Assembly (NCBI RefSeq): GCF_900117315.1
Contig: NZ_LT630337.1
Coordinates: forward strand, 483,983-547,982
Length of the DNA: 64,000 bases
Reading direction: 5' to 3'
From: Bacillus massilinigeriensis
GTDB taxonomy: Bacteria > Bacillota > Bacilli > Bacillales > Cytobacillaceae
Of this stretch, positions 55,954 to 64,000 are shown in pieces. The notes under the pieces were generated by a model. It was not told the origin of the DNA. It was given only the letters and a program-made list of their open reading frames with translations, and made no database searches. Both the position numbers and the translations under genes were made by a program. Positions within the stretch are counted from its first letter, which is position 1. Every line of letters begins with the position of its first letter.

Positions 55954-57249
55954 TTATTCATTCAAAAGTTGTAAAAATGCATTGTTTACTGCATGTATTG
56001 TAGCTTCAACATCCTCTTTTGTATGAGCAATGGTTAAAAACCAAGCTTCATATTTAGAAGGGGCAAGATTAATTCCTTGATGGAGCATAAGTTTAAAGAA
56101 TTTAGCAAACATCTCTCCATCTGTTTTTTCCGCTTGTTCGTAATTCTCAACCTTTTCTGCTGTAAAATAGACTGTCAAAGCACCCTTCAAACGATTAATT
56201 GTAACTGGGATTCGATGTTCCTTAGCTGCAGAAAGAATTCCTACTTCAAGCATTGCACCGAGTCCATCTAAATACTCATAAATTCCATCCTGTTTTAGGA
56301 CTTCAAGACAGGCAATTCCAGAAAGCATGGATGCGGGATTTCCTGCCATAGTTCCAGCCTGATATGCCGGACCGAGTGGTGCAACCTTCTCCATTATTTC
56401 TTTTTTTCCTCCATATGCGCCAATTGGTAGTCCACCACCGATAATTTTTCCAAGTGCGGTTAAGTCAGGCTGAATTCCTAGTAAGTCTTGTGCTCCGCCG
56501 TACATAAAGCGGAATGCTGTAATTACTTCATCATAAATTACAAGTGCACCAGCAGCATGAGTCAGTTCGTTTACTTGCTCTAAAAATCCAGGATTGGGTT
56601 CAACGATTCCAAAGTTACCGACGATTGGTTCAACTAAAACCCCAGCGATTTGATCTCCCCATTTTTCAAGAGCCTCTTTGAAAGGTTCAATATTATTGAA
56701 AGGAACGGTTATGACTTCCTGAGCAATACTCTTAGGAACTCCAGCTGAATCAGGTGTTCCTAAAGTAGATGGACCGGAACCAGCGGCTACAAGAACGAGA
56801 TCAGAGTGCCCATGATAGCAGCCAGCAAACTTAATAATCTTATCCCTTCCCGTATATGCTCTTGCTACGCGTATGGTTGTCATTACTGCTTCCGTACCTG
56901 AGTTGACAAAACGAACCTTTTCCAATCCCGGCATGGCCTCTTTTAACATTTTTGCAAATTTTACTTCATGAGGGGTAGGTGTTCCGTAGAGAACTCCTGT
57001 TTCGGCAGCCTTTTTTATTGCCTCTGTAATATGTGGGTGTGCATGTCCAGTAATGATTGGACCGTATGCTGCTAAGTAGTCAATGAACTGATTGCCGTCC
57101 ACATCCCAAAAATATGCTCCTTGGCCACGTTCCATAACGACAGGTGCTCCTCCACCAACAGCTTTATATGATCGAGAGGGACTATTCACACCACCCACTA
57201 TATGTTCTAACGCTTCCTTATATATGCGCTCTGAGTTTTGGAATTCCAT
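55954..57249 (-). CDS. gsaB: Glutamate-1-semialdehyde 2,1-aminomutase
   Basis: 431 residues. PLP lysine in [37 protein letters not shown] for cofactor phosphate, YDEVITAFR for the ring nitrogen Asp. The N-terminus ([23 protein letters not shown]) is the GsaB form rather than HemL. It converts glutamate-1-semialdehyde to 5-aminolevulinate for haem synthesis. ATG at 57249, 6 nt after GGAGG; an ATG immediately before is also possible. Haem supply fits the neighbouring PerR and cyd themes, but the link is only contextual. Confidence 0.94.
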   Translation of the reverse strand: MEFQNSERIYKEALEHIVGGVNSPSRSYKAVGGGAPVVMERGQGAYFWDVDGNQFIDYLAAYGPIITGHAHPHITEAIKKAAETGVLYGTPTPHEVKFAKMLKEAMPGLEKVRFVNSGTEAVMTTIRVARAYTGRDKIIKFAGCYHGHSDLVLVAAGSGPSTLGTPDSAGVPKSIAQEVITVPFNNIEPFKEALEKWGDQIAGVLVEPIVGNFGIVEPNPGFLEQVNELTHAAGALVIYDEVITAFRFMYGGAQDLLGIQPDLTALGKIIGGGLPIGAYGGKKEIMEKVAPLGPAYQAGTMAGNPASMLSGIACLEVLKQDGIYEYLDGLGAMLEVGILSAAKEHRIPVTINRLKGALTVYFTAEKVENYEQAEKTDGEMFAKFFKLMLHQGINLAPSKYEAWFLTIAHTKEDVEATIHAVNNAFLQLLNE

Positions 57250-57426
57250 CATTATCCTCCTTCGTATAAATCATTCCATTTTTATTTTATCACTCTTTTT
57301 CATAGGATTTTCCTCTTTTGAAATTTAAGACTTTTATTTTACCTAAGAGTAATGTTATTGTAATGGATTTAAGGATTGGATAAACTAATTTTTTAGAGCA
57401 ATGTGATTTAGGAGGAGCAAACTATC

Positions 57427-58434
57427 ATGTCAGATGCTATTGAAGTTAATCATTTAAGGAAAGAATTTAAGGCATATTCGAGCAGAGCTGGATTAATGGG
57501 AGCTTTTCGAGATCTTTTTACTCGAAATTACAAGGTAGTACCAGCAGTGAATGATATTTCTTTCCATGTAAAGCAAGGGGAAATGGTTGGATATATAGGG
57601 GAAAATGGTGCGGGCAAATCAACCACAATCAAAATGTTGACCGGTATTCTAACGCCAACCTCGGGCAGTGTTACGGTAAATGGGATGAATCCTCATCTAG
57701 AGCGTGAGAAATTTGTTAGTACAATTGGGGTAGTGTTTGGACAGCGGTCACAGCTTTGGTGGGATATTGCCGTTCAAGAATCGTTTCGTCTATTAAAAAA
57801 GGTCTATAAGGTGAGTGATGCCGATTATAACAGTCATATGGATCACGTGATTCGTACGTTAGATATCGAACCTTTGCTTGATAAGCCTGTAAGAAAGTTA
57901 TCTTTAGGTCAAAGGATGCGCTGTGAATTAGCTGCTGCCCTCATACATAACCCTCCGCTTCTTTTTTTAGATGAGCCGACGATTGGACTTGATGTTTTAG
58001 TCAAATTAAAGATAAGAGAGTTCTTGAAAGAAATAAATGAAAAATATCAAACAACCATCTTGTTAACTACCCATGATTTATCTGACATTGAAGCATTATG
58101 TGAAAGGGTAATTATGTTGGATGAAGGAAAAATCGTTTATGATGGGGCATTAAAAAAGTTGAAAGAGCAATGGGCAGAAAGAAAGGAAATACAATTTCAA
58201 TTTATCGAGAAGGTGGACATATCCGTATTAAAACTTCAAACCTCTGGTATGAATGTTCAATGGGAATATGATGAGGGAGAACAGACTTATACGGCGGTGA
58301 TGGAGGATTATGATGAGCTTGTATCCATGCTAATTTCAAAGGTCGTTTCTTCTTTCAAAATTAAGGATATTAAAATTAAAGAGATTTCTACTGAGGAAAT
58401 CATTCGAAATATATATGAAAAGGGAATGAAATGA
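57427..58434 (+). CDS. ABC-2 type exporter ATPase (COG4586-like)
   Basis: 335 residues. Walker A GENGAGKST, the family-specific GVVFGQRSQLWWDI, signature LSLGQRMRCELAAAL, Walker B LLFLDEPTIGLDV, and a C-terminal extension of about 90 residues. ATG at 57427 after AGGAGGAG. Forms an operon with two permeases. Substrate unknown. The same three-gene set is common beside gsaB-like genes in cereus-type Bacillus, as I recall. Confidence 0.87.
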   Translation: MSDAIEVNHLRKEFKAYSSRAGLMGAFRDLFTRNYKVVPAVNDISFHVKQGEMVGYIGENGAGKSTTIKMLTGILTPTSGSVTVNGMNPHLEREKFVSTIGVVFGQRSQLWWDIAVQESFRLLKKVYKVSDADYNSHMDHVIRTLDIEPLLDKPVRKLSLGQRMRCELAAALIHNPPLLFLDEPTIGLDVLVKLKIREFLKEINEKYQTTILLTTHDLSDIEALCERVIMLDEGKIVYDGALKKLKEQWAERKEIQFQFIEKVDISVLKLQTSGMNVQWEYDEGEQTYTAVMEDYDELVSMLISKVVSSFKIKDIKIKEISTEEIIRNIYEKGMK

Positions 58435-58460
58435 TTTTTATTATGAAAGGAGGATCTAAA

Positions 58461-59252
58461 ATGGCTAAATATATAGAAATGATACGAATTCGTTTCTTAA
58501 TGATGCTTGCCTATCGGACTAATTATTATACGGGAATCCTCATTTATTGTATCAATATTGGTGCTTATTATTTTTTATGGCAAGCAATCTATGGAGGAAG
58601 AGACCAGATAGAAGGACTATCGGTGTCACAGATGACTACATATGTAGCTATCGCATGGATGGCGAGGGCCTTTTACTTTAATAATCTTGATAGAGAAATG
58701 GCAACAGAAATCATGGAAGGAAAGGTAGCGGTTGAATTAATTAGGCCCTACAATTATTTAACAATGAAAACCATGCAGGGTTTGGGAGAAGGGATCTTTC
58801 GCTTATTATTTTTTTCTGTTCCAGGAATGCTAATTGTTTCTATATTATTCCCACTAGAGATTTCCGCAGATTTAAGTACTTGGGGGCTTTTTGGATTTTC
58901 TATTCTGTTAAGTTTCTTCATTAATACAGAGATAAATATATTAACAGGGATCACAACCTTTTTTCTCTATAATAATTCTGGGTTAATTCGTTCGAAAAGG
59001 GTACTCATTGATTTGTTTTCTGGACTCCTCATTCCAATCAGTTTTTTTCCTTTGTGGGCTCAAAAGGTTTTCGAATACTTGCCCTTTCAAGGAATCAGCT
59101 ATGTTCCTAGCATGATTTTCAGCCATGGGTTTAACGGGAATGAGGCAATTCATGCCATTTTGGTTCAGGCCACATGGGTAATAATATTAATATTACCAAT
59201 TCAAGTATTATGGCAACTAGCAAAAAAACAAATGATTATTCAAGGAGGGTGA
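58461..59252 (+). CDS. ABC-2 family permease (COG4587-like)
   Basis: 263 residues, six helices, beginning AKYIEMIRIRFLMMLAYRTN, with VAIAWMARAFYFNNLDREMA and GKVAVELIRPYNYLTMK, typical of the first permease of this exporter type. ATG at 58461 follows AAAGGAGGATCTAAA, far better than the in-frame ATG at 58431 that lies in the ATPase stop. Confidence 0.85.
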   Translation: MAKYIEMIRIRFLMMLAYRTNYYTGILIYCINIGAYYFLWQAIYGGRDQIEGLSVSQMTTYVAIAWMARAFYFNNLDREMATEIMEGKVAVELIRPYNYLTMKTMQGLGEGIFRLLFFSVPGMLIVSILFPLEISADLSTWGLFGFSILLSFFINTEINILTGITTFFLYNNSGLIRSKRVLIDLFSGLLIPISFFPLWAQKVFEYLPFQGISYVPSMIFSHGFNGNEAIHAILVQATWVIILILPIQVLWQLAKKQMIIQGG

Positions 59253-59255
59253 CTA

Positions 59256-60041
59256 ATGTTCTATATATCCATGTTTTTTCAATATGTCGCCCAATATTTA
59301 AAGACTAGGTTGGAATATCGAGCCAATTTATTGGTTGAAATATTTTCTGATTTGCTTTCTCAAGCGGTTAATTTGATATTTATTCTTGTAGTTTTTGGTC
59401 ATACATCTGCCTTAAATGGATGGAGTCAAGATGAGATTATTTTTATATATGGATTTTTTCTTATCCCTTATGCCTTATTTTCATCATTTTTTAATATTTG
59501 GGATTTTAATGAACGTTATATAGTTAAGGGCGAGATGGATCGAATTCTAACTAAACCTATACATAGCCTGTTCCAAGTGATTTTGGAAAGAATGGAGCTT
59601 GAATCACTATTCGGTACAATCACTGGACTAGCTGTAATGTTATACGCAGGAAGTCAACTGCATTTACAAATAAGGTGGTTTGATCCATTTTTGTTTTTGG
59701 TACTTGTTTTTGGAGGAGTTCTCATTTATGCAGGGATTTTCGTTATGATTGCTTGTATTAGCTTTTGGGCAGATGCGAGAACATCCATCATGCCAATGAT
59801 GTACAATATAGGGAACTATGGACGGTATCCAATTGATATATATAATCGAGTCATTCGCTTTGTATTAACTTGGATTTTACCATTTGCCTTTGTTGGTGTG
59901 TATCCAGCGGCCTATTTTCTTGGGAAAACGGAATGGTATGGTTACGCATTTTTAACTCCACTTATGGGAATGATCTTTTTTGGACTATCGATTATTCTCT
60001 GGAATAAGGGTGTGAAAAAATATCGGGGTGCTGGAAGTTAG
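59256..60041 (+). CDS. ABC-2 family permease (COG3694-like)
   Basis: 261 residues, six helices: YVAQYLKTRLEYRANLLVEI, FNERYIVKGEMDRILTKPIH and YPIDIYNRVIRFVLTWILPF are the family blocks. ATG at 59256 after GGAGGGTGACTA, 3 bp downstream of the previous stop. Together they form a heterodimeric export channel of unknown cargo. Confidence 0.85.
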   Translation: MFYISMFFQYVAQYLKTRLEYRANLLVEIFSDLLSQAVNLIFILVVFGHTSALNGWSQDEIIFIYGFFLIPYALFSSFFNIWDFNERYIVKGEMDRILTKPIHSLFQVILERMELESLFGTITGLAVMLYAGSQLHLQIRWFDPFLFLVLVFGGVLIYAGIFVMIACISFWADARTSIMPMMYNIGNYGRYPIDIYNRVIRFVLTWILPFAFVGVYPAAYFLGKTEWYGYAFLTPLMGMIFFGLSIILWNKGVKKYRGAGS

Positions 60042-60134
60042 ACGGGCAAAATTATTTGAATAGACAGGTCGTCATATCCTCTCTTTGTTAGACGTATAAA
60101 TGAATCAAAGTCCATCATTAAGAGAGGGAAATTA

Positions 60135-60581
60135 ATGGTTATTTATGGATTAATGGTATTGATTTCTTTTTGTATGATTATGAGTTTAAGAATGTTATTT
60201 TTCACGCATAAAGTACAAGGGAAATGGGTTTCCTTTGAAAATTTTTTATTTTTAACCTTTATCTATGCAACAGTGATGATTGGGTTCGGGTTAATCTATA
60301 TTTTGTTAGAGCTAGATGGATCCCTAGTATTAATGGAGGGTAGCAAGCATATTGAGGAGCTTTTGGGCCAACCAATAGTAGTGAAGGAGGATTTAGTCGA
60401 AGAGTTCTTTGATAAATTAGAGACAGGTCTTTATTTTAGTGCTATTACCCTTTTTTCAGTTGGTTATGGAGATATTGCTCCGGTAGGAATTGGAAGAATT
60501 ATCGCTGTTATTGAAGCCTTAATTGGGTATACCATCCCTGCTGCTTTTGTTGCAAGAGCGGTATTTGATATGGAAAAATGA
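60135..60581 (+). CDS. Two-helix potassium channel protein
   Basis: 148 residues. Three hydrophobic segments; the pore loop TLFSVGYGDIAPVG carries the K+ selectivity filter (S/T)VGYGD before the last helix. No RCK or cNMP domain, so it is a minimal ion_trans_2 channel. ATG at 60135 after AGAGGG. About 90 bp after the ABC-2 operon, possibly separate. Confidence 0.85.
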   Translation: MVIYGLMVLISFCMIMSLRMLFFTHKVQGKWVSFENFLFLTFIYATVMIGFGLIYILLELDGSLVLMEGSKHIEELLGQPIVVKEDLVEEFFDKLETGLYFSAITLFSVGYGDIAPVGIGRIIAVIEALIGYTIPAAFVARAVFDMEK

Positions 60582-60653
60582 GGGTGTCTTCGTTGTTTTT
60601 TGAAAATAAAAGGAATACACTTAAAGCATGAAATGAGACTGGAGGTATACTTT

Positions 60654-61121
60654 ATGACAGTTATAGTTGGAGAACTTGCACCGGATTTTTCTCTTCCAGC
60701 TAGCAATAATCAAACAGTGAAATTATCTGATTTTCGAGGAAGAAATGTTGTTCTCTATTTTTACCCTAAAGACATGACTCCTGGGTGTACAACAGAAGCC
60801 TGTGATTTTCGTGATCAACACGAGGATTATAAGAAAATGGGTGCTGTAGTATTGGGTATAAGCCCAGACCCATTAAAGCGTCATGAGTCGTTTATCGAAA
60901 AACATAATTTACCGTTTCTCTTGCTATCTGATGAAGACCATCAAGTTTCAGAAGCCTACGGAGTTTGGACACTTAAGAAAAATTTTGGAAAAGAATATAT
61001 GGGTATTGAACGATCAACCTTTGTGATTGATTCTGAAGGGAAAATCGCAAAAGAATGGCGTAAGGTTAAGGTTAAAGGCCATGTTGAGGAAGTATTACAA
61101 TTTATCGAAGGCACAAAATAG
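60654..61121 (+). CDS. ygaF: Thioredoxin-dependent thiol peroxidase (Bcp/PrxQ family)
   Basis: 155 residues. Peroxidatic Cys45 and resolving Cys50 in [14 protein letters not shown], the PrxQ/Bcp spacing. It reduces peroxides with thioredoxin electrons. ATG at 60654 after GGAGGTATACTTT; 18 upstream codons rejected. It sits just before perR as ygaF does in B. subtilis. Confidence 0.92.
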   Translation: MTVIVGELAPDFSLPASNNQTVKLSDFRGRNVVLYFYPKDMTPGCTTEACDFRDQHEDYKKMGAVVLGISPDPLKRHESFIEKHNLPFLLLSDEDHQVSEAYGVWTLKKNFGKEYMGIERSTFVIDSEGKIAKEWRKVKVKGHVEEVLQFIEGTK

Positions 61122-61228
61122 GGTTATGAAAAGCCTATTTTAATTCTGTAGAGGCATTTGTCCATTCCATTAAACAAGTACTGAATATACTTGTATTAGG
61201 GCATACCTCCTCAGACATTTTCTTGTAA

Positions 61229-61257
61229 AGCAGACATTAATCGTCTGCTCTTTTTTT
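61229..61257 (+). terminator. Terminator downstream of ygaF
   Basis: AGCAGAC, loop ATTAATC, GTCTGCT, then CTTTTTTT. Confidence 0.85.
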
Positions 61258-61600
61258 ATGGTTTTAAATATAATTAATTTAAACTGATAAGTAATACTTT
61301 ATAATATATACTATTGCTAAATGTATAAGTAAAAGAAATTTCTTAAGAAATTTTTCATGAATATTCACATACAAATATTAATAAACGAAAATTTAATCTA
61401 TAAGAAGTAAGAGAAGGGGGAAAATAAAAAAAGAAAGGCAATGTATGATGTTCAATTAATTTTCGAATTTTTTTTTATCAAATGTCGACAATTATACCGA
61501 TATATAAAGTAAAATAAATAACATTGCCGTAAAGGAGAAAATAAGAACTAATATTGAATTAGAAGAAATATTGACAAGATGAGCATAATGTTAGTAAACT
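61258..61600. other. A+T-rich spacer before perR
   Basis: No ORF with a ribosome site. It contains a perfect 18-bp palindrome, AAATTTCTTAAGAAATTT at 61336-61353, of unknown meaning. A -35-like TTGACA at 61571 with TAAACT at 61595-61600 (18-bp spacing) is the likely perR promoter. Confidence 0.45.
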
Positions 61601-61602
61601 AT

Positions 61603-61617
61603 TTATAAAGATTATAA
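61603..61617. promoter_or_regulatory. PerR box upstream of perR
   Basis: TTATAAAGATTATAA differs at one base from the Per box TTATAATNATTATAA. It lies 35 bp before the perR start, immediately after the likely -10, so autorepression by PerR is expected, as in B. subtilis. Confidence 0.75.
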
Positions 61618-61651
61618 AATAATAATTCTTACTAGAAGAGAGGTGCATGAC

Positions 61652-62089
61652 GTGTCTGATAATCATTTAAAGGAAGCTATTGATACGTTAAAGGAAACGG
61701 GAGTCCGCATTACTCCACAACGTCATGCGATACTCGAATATTTAATAAACTCGATGTCACACCCTACAGCAGATGATATTTACAAGGCTTTAGAAGGCAA
61801 ATTTCCAAATATGAGTGTGGCGACAGTTTACAATAATTTAAGAGTATTTCGTGAGGTTGGACTTGTAAAAGAGTTGACTTATGGTGATGCATCCAGTAGA
61901 TTCGATTTTGTTACTACACATCATTATCATGTTATCTGCGAAAATTGTGGAAAGATTGTTGATTTCCATTATCCAGGATTAGATGAGGTGGAGGAGCTTG
62001 CTTCTCATGTAACTGGTTTTAAGGTAAGTCACCATCGAATGGAGATTTACGGAACTTGCCCAGATTGTACTGGTAAAGATGTCCATTAA
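61652..62089 (+). CDS. perR: Peroxide-responsive Fur-family repressor PerR
   Basis: 145 residues, equal to B. subtilis PerR, and the ligand numbering coincides: H37, D85, H91, H93, D104 for Fe/Mn; C96, C99 and the C-terminal CPDC pair for structural Zn. Oxidation of H37/H91 by peroxide releases DNA. GTG at 61652 with GAGAGGTG at 6 nt; the exact numbering confirms this start against the earlier in-frame GTG. Confidence 0.96.
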   Translation: MSDNHLKEAIDTLKETGVRITPQRHAILEYLINSMSHPTADDIYKALEGKFPNMSVATVYNNLRVFREVGLVKELTYGDASSRFDFVTTHHYHVICENCGKIVDFHYPGLDEVEELASHVTGFKVSHHRMEIYGTCPDCTGKDVH

Positions 62090-62223
62090 TAATTGAATGA
62101 CAAATATACAAATTTCAGGCTGACTTTTTCTGTTAACTTTACTTACTCGGACATTAGTAGGGGTGAATAGAATAAGGTGGCCTTTTTGTATGGATAAAAT
62201 GAGGCTCCTGTTTTTGGAGTAAC

Positions 62224-62259
62224 AAAAAACTCGGAGAATAACCGAGTTTGTGTTTTTTT
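62224..62259. terminator. Terminator between convergent perR and ygzB
   Basis: AAACTCGG (62227-62234) pairs with CCGAGTTT (62242-62249); A run before and seven T after, so it works in both directions. Confidence 0.85.
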
Positions 62260-62263
62260 GAAA

Positions 62264-62611
62264 TTAGTCTTTTTTTCGATTGTACTTTTCGTCAAAATCT
62301 TTTCCTTCAAGGTTTGGATCAAGTGTCAATGGTTCGTTGCAGTACATACACATATCAACCCGCCCGAGAATCTTTGTTGTTTTGCCGCAACTCGGGCACA
62401 CGACTTGAACTGTTTTTGTTGAAAGCATACCAATCCAAAAGTATACACCTGTGCTTGCAAGAATGAACAGCATCCCTAATAACATAAATATTGTCATAAT
62501 CAAAGGTTTCTCTCTAAAAAGAATCCCCAAATACATAACAATAAAACCAACAAAAATTAGGGATAGAGCAAATGTGCGAATTTTATTAATTTTACTTTTA
62601 TATTTTGCCAT
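62264..62611 (-). CDS. ygzB: YgzB (UPF0295) membrane protein with zinc-ribbon-like tail
   Basis: 115 residues, two membrane helices (about 10-32 and 38-62), then a cytoplasmic part with [20 protein letters not shown], a CxxC...CxxC metal site. Function unknown, conserved next to perR in Bacillus. ATG at 62611 after AGGAGGGACAAGG. Confidence 0.9.
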   Translation of the reverse strand: MAKYKSKINKIRTFALSLIFVGFIVMYLGILFREKPLIMTIFMLLGMLFILASTGVYFWIGMLSTKTVQVVCPSCGKTTKILGRVDMCMYCNEPLTLDPNLEGKDFDEKYNRKKD

Positions 62612-62767
62612 CCTTGTCCCTCCTAACTACTAACTATATCATAATAATATCAGGAATAGACAGAAATTAGGGAATGTTTCGCGTGTCGAAAAATGTCTCA
62701 CTATAAAGAAGGATTTTTTAAGCAAACGTAGAAAATATATGCTAAGAATAATGATGGAGGAAAAGTA

Positions 62768-63643
62768 ATGGAAGATATACTTCGCCCTATATATCAAGAG
62801 CGAGCAAGTCAATCGAATACATTGGGTATATTAATTATAGAAAAAAAACAAAAGTCACTCCCAACAACAGATACCTTCGATGCGGTGTTATTAATAGTAG
62901 TTAGTGAGGCAGAAACTCCCCTTTTTATTAAACACTACTCCTATGATCAAAAGAAAGCCGCCCTACATATTGTGACTGAAAAACAGTTAAAAGAGTGGAT
63001 TCTTTTAGGTTCCAACAGAAAGATTTTTGAATGGCTATATAGTGGACAAATCTTATTCGACCGCAATGAATACTTTAATAAATTAAAAACAGAGTTACAG
63101 GAATTTCCTTTCTATGGAAGAAAGATGAAAATGGGCTTGGAATTTGCAAAGCTGATTAGACGTTATATGGATGGAAAGGCATTTTTTGAAAATAAGGATT
63201 TTCTGGATGCATATAATCATGTTATTCATTCCTTGCATCATTTAGCGAGATTATCAATAGCGGAAAATGGATTTCACCCTGAAGTAACTGTTTGGAATCA
63301 AGTGAAACAAATTGAACCAGCTGTATATAAGCTTTACATTGAACTAATTAGCAGTGAAGAACCACTTGAAAAACGATTAGAGTTGTTGTTTTTAGCCAGT
63401 GAGTTTTTAATTCACAATAAAACCACTCAAGGTGCTTCACATATACTCGAAGTCCTGAAGGAAAAAGAACAATGGTCTATTAACGATATCGTGGTACATC
63501 CTGAATTGAAGATTTACTCAGTTGATTTAGGAATGTTAATTGAATATTTAATTGAAAAAGGATTTATTGATGTTGTTAATATAGAAACAAAAGGACCAGG
63601 TATATATCACCGATACTATAAGGTTGCAGAAAGTTTTTTATAA
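62768..63643 (+). CDS. ygxA: YgxA, nucleotidyltransferase-like protein
   Basis: 291 residues, beginning EDILRPIYQERASQSNTLGI. The first 110 residues resemble a degenerate nucleotidyltransferase fold, the rest is helical; the C-terminal 70 residues look like a winged helix (LGMLIEYLIEKGFIDVVNIE). Activity not shown. Its place just before an rRNA operon matches B. subtilis ygxA-rrnD. ATG at 62768 after ATGGAGGAAAAGTA. Confidence 0.88.
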   Translation: MEDILRPIYQERASQSNTLGILIIEKKQKSLPTTDTFDAVLLIVVSEAETPLFIKHYSYDQKKAALHIVTEKQLKEWILLGSNRKIFEWLYSGQILFDRNEYFNKLKTELQEFPFYGRKMKMGLEFAKLIRRYMDGKAFFENKDFLDAYNHVIHSLHHLARLSIAENGFHPEVTVWNQVKQIEPAVYKLYIELISSEEPLEKRLELLFLASEFLIHNKTTQGASHILEVLKEKEQWSINDIVVHPELKIYSVDLGMLIEYLIEKGFIDVVNIETKGPGIYHRYYKVAESFL

Positions 63644-63659
63644 AAGTATTAAAAAGGTA

Positions 63660-63688
63660 TTGACTGTAGTTAAAATAATTGATATATT
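63660..63688 (+). promoter_or_regulatory. rRNA promoter P1
   Basis: TTGACT, 17 bp, TATATT. About 195 bp before the mature 16S start; tandem rrn promoters are usual in Bacillus. Confidence 0.8.
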
Positions 63689-63740
63689 AATAACCGTCGC
63701 TGCGAAACAAGAATAAATTTTGGCGGTGACGGTTATTAAT
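63687..63740. repeat. Inverted repeat between the rRNA promoters
   Basis: ATTAATAACCGTC (63686-63698) and its exact complement GACGGTTATTAAT (63728-63740) flank about 29 bp. In a P1 transcript it would form a 13-bp stem right upstream of P2; no T run follows. Confidence 0.65.
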
Positions 63741-63744
63741 ATTG

Positions 63745-63773
63745 TTGACACTGAGAAGTGAAAATGTTATATT
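63745..63773 (+). promoter_or_regulatory. rRNA promoter P2
   Basis: TTGACA, 17 bp, TATATT, a near-consensus sigma-A promoter about 110 bp before the 16S gene. Confidence 0.88.
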
Positions 63774-63780
63774 AATAAAG

Positions 63781-63823
63781 TCGCTTCTGAGCGATACCAA
63801 GAAATGATTGTTCTTTGAAAACT
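63781..63823 (+). promoter_or_regulatory. rRNA leader: boxB-like hairpin and boxA antitermination site
   Basis: TCGCT-TCTG-AGCGA hairpin at 63781-63794, then TGTTCTTTGAAAACT at 63809-63823, the Bacillus rrn boxA form bound by NusB/S10. Confidence 0.75.
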
Positions 63824-63882
63824 AAACAAACCATACGTCAACGTTAATTCTATTTTTAAAATTTTAAGAGCTAATCTTACTC

Positions 63883-64000
63883 TTTTTCGGAGAGTTTGAT
63901 CCTGGCTCAGGACGAACGCTGGCGGCGTGCCTAATACATGCAAGTCGAGCGAATCTGAGGGAGCTTGCTCCCGATGATTAGCGGCGGACGGGTGAGTAAC
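63883..64000 (+). rRNA. 16S ribosomal RNA, 5' part
   Basis: The universal 5' sequence is present: GGAGAGTTTGATCCTGGCTC at 63889, followed by GACGAACGCTGGCGGCGTGC and the V1 helix with GAGGGAGCTTGCTCCC, then GCGGACGGGTGAGTAAC at the window end. The mature start is placed at 63883 by comparison with the B. subtilis TTTATCGGAGAG start. Only 118 nt are inside the window. The V1 loop is Bacillaceae-like but does not fix the genus. Confidence 0.97.

Noticed and set aside
55826..56026. 66-codon plus-strand frame over the gsaB terminator
   Set aside because: Overlaps the gsaB 3' end and its terminator; no ribosome site.

Overview
The window is a chromosomal segment of a low-GC, endospore-forming Bacillaceae bacterium (Bacillus in the broad sense). 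The reasons are the gamma-type SASP gene sspE, sspK, FabL (enoyl-ACP reductase III), PerR, strong GGAGG ribosome sites with many TTG/GTG starts, and a gene order that follows the Bacillus subtilis yfhD-yfhE-recX-yfhH-sspK-yfhJ-yfhP-mutY-yfhS-fabL-sspE-ygaB-ntdP-ygaD ... ygaE ... gsaB ... ygaF-perR-ygzB-ygxA-rrn block. The window ends inside the 5' part of a 16S rRNA gene.

Layout. 1-4300: the tail of a methyltransferase-like gene, a minus-strand operon (DUF5685, J-domain/TPR protein, DedA-like protein) and a lone ATPase. 4300-7430: a formate/nitrite transporter gene (ywcJ type) with a Rex operator, cut by a complete ISL3-family element with an 8-bp target duplication, followed by two DUF3147 genes. 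7590-10550: a MerR/TipA-like regulator with a 19-bp-spaced promoter, a secreted SGNH hydrolase and a methyltransferase. 10690-15300: a complete branched-chain amino acid (Liv) ABC operon. 15400-17800: SdpI-like protein, a structured repeat (copy A), Hsp20, PAP2 phosphatase. 17860-27140: adhE with a Rex operator, a small unknown gene, and cydABDC (bd oxidase plus its assembly exporter). 27400-32950: an ABC-F gene behind a probable leader-peptide attenuator, a MATE exporter, and a YtrA-like regulator with its ABC transporter. 33100-41500: a CBS protein, a cluster of DnaA boxes, then the conserved yfh/yga housekeeping and spore genes, interrupted by structured repeat copy B. 41800-50900: YgaD exporter, a peptide ABC operon (D-F-A-B-C order), YgaE. 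51000-63650: an unpaired glutamate synthase large subunit, gsaB, a three-gene ABC-2 exporter, a K+ channel, a Bcp peroxiredoxin, perR, ygzB, ygxA. 63660-64000: tandem rRNA promoters and the 16S start.

How the genes work together. One theme is redox and oxygen limitation: ywcJ, adhE and the cyd operon all carry Rex-type operators (two perfect, one degenerate), so they look like one NADH-responsive set; the transporter member is currently broken by the IS. A second theme is peroxide defence (PerR, Bcp). Import of peptides and branched-chain amino acids, glutamate synthesis and exporters make up the rest.

The most interesting non-coding signals are two diverged copies of a roughly 210-bp element with covarying helices, each preceded by TTTAT and ending in TTTAT (16153-16370 and 37380-37587), which look like orphan IS200/IS605-type elements or omega-RNA relatives; the DnaA-box cluster far from oriC genes (33616-33796); and the ABC-F attenuator (about 27349-27528). 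I found no CRISPR array, tRNA, prophage or integrase.
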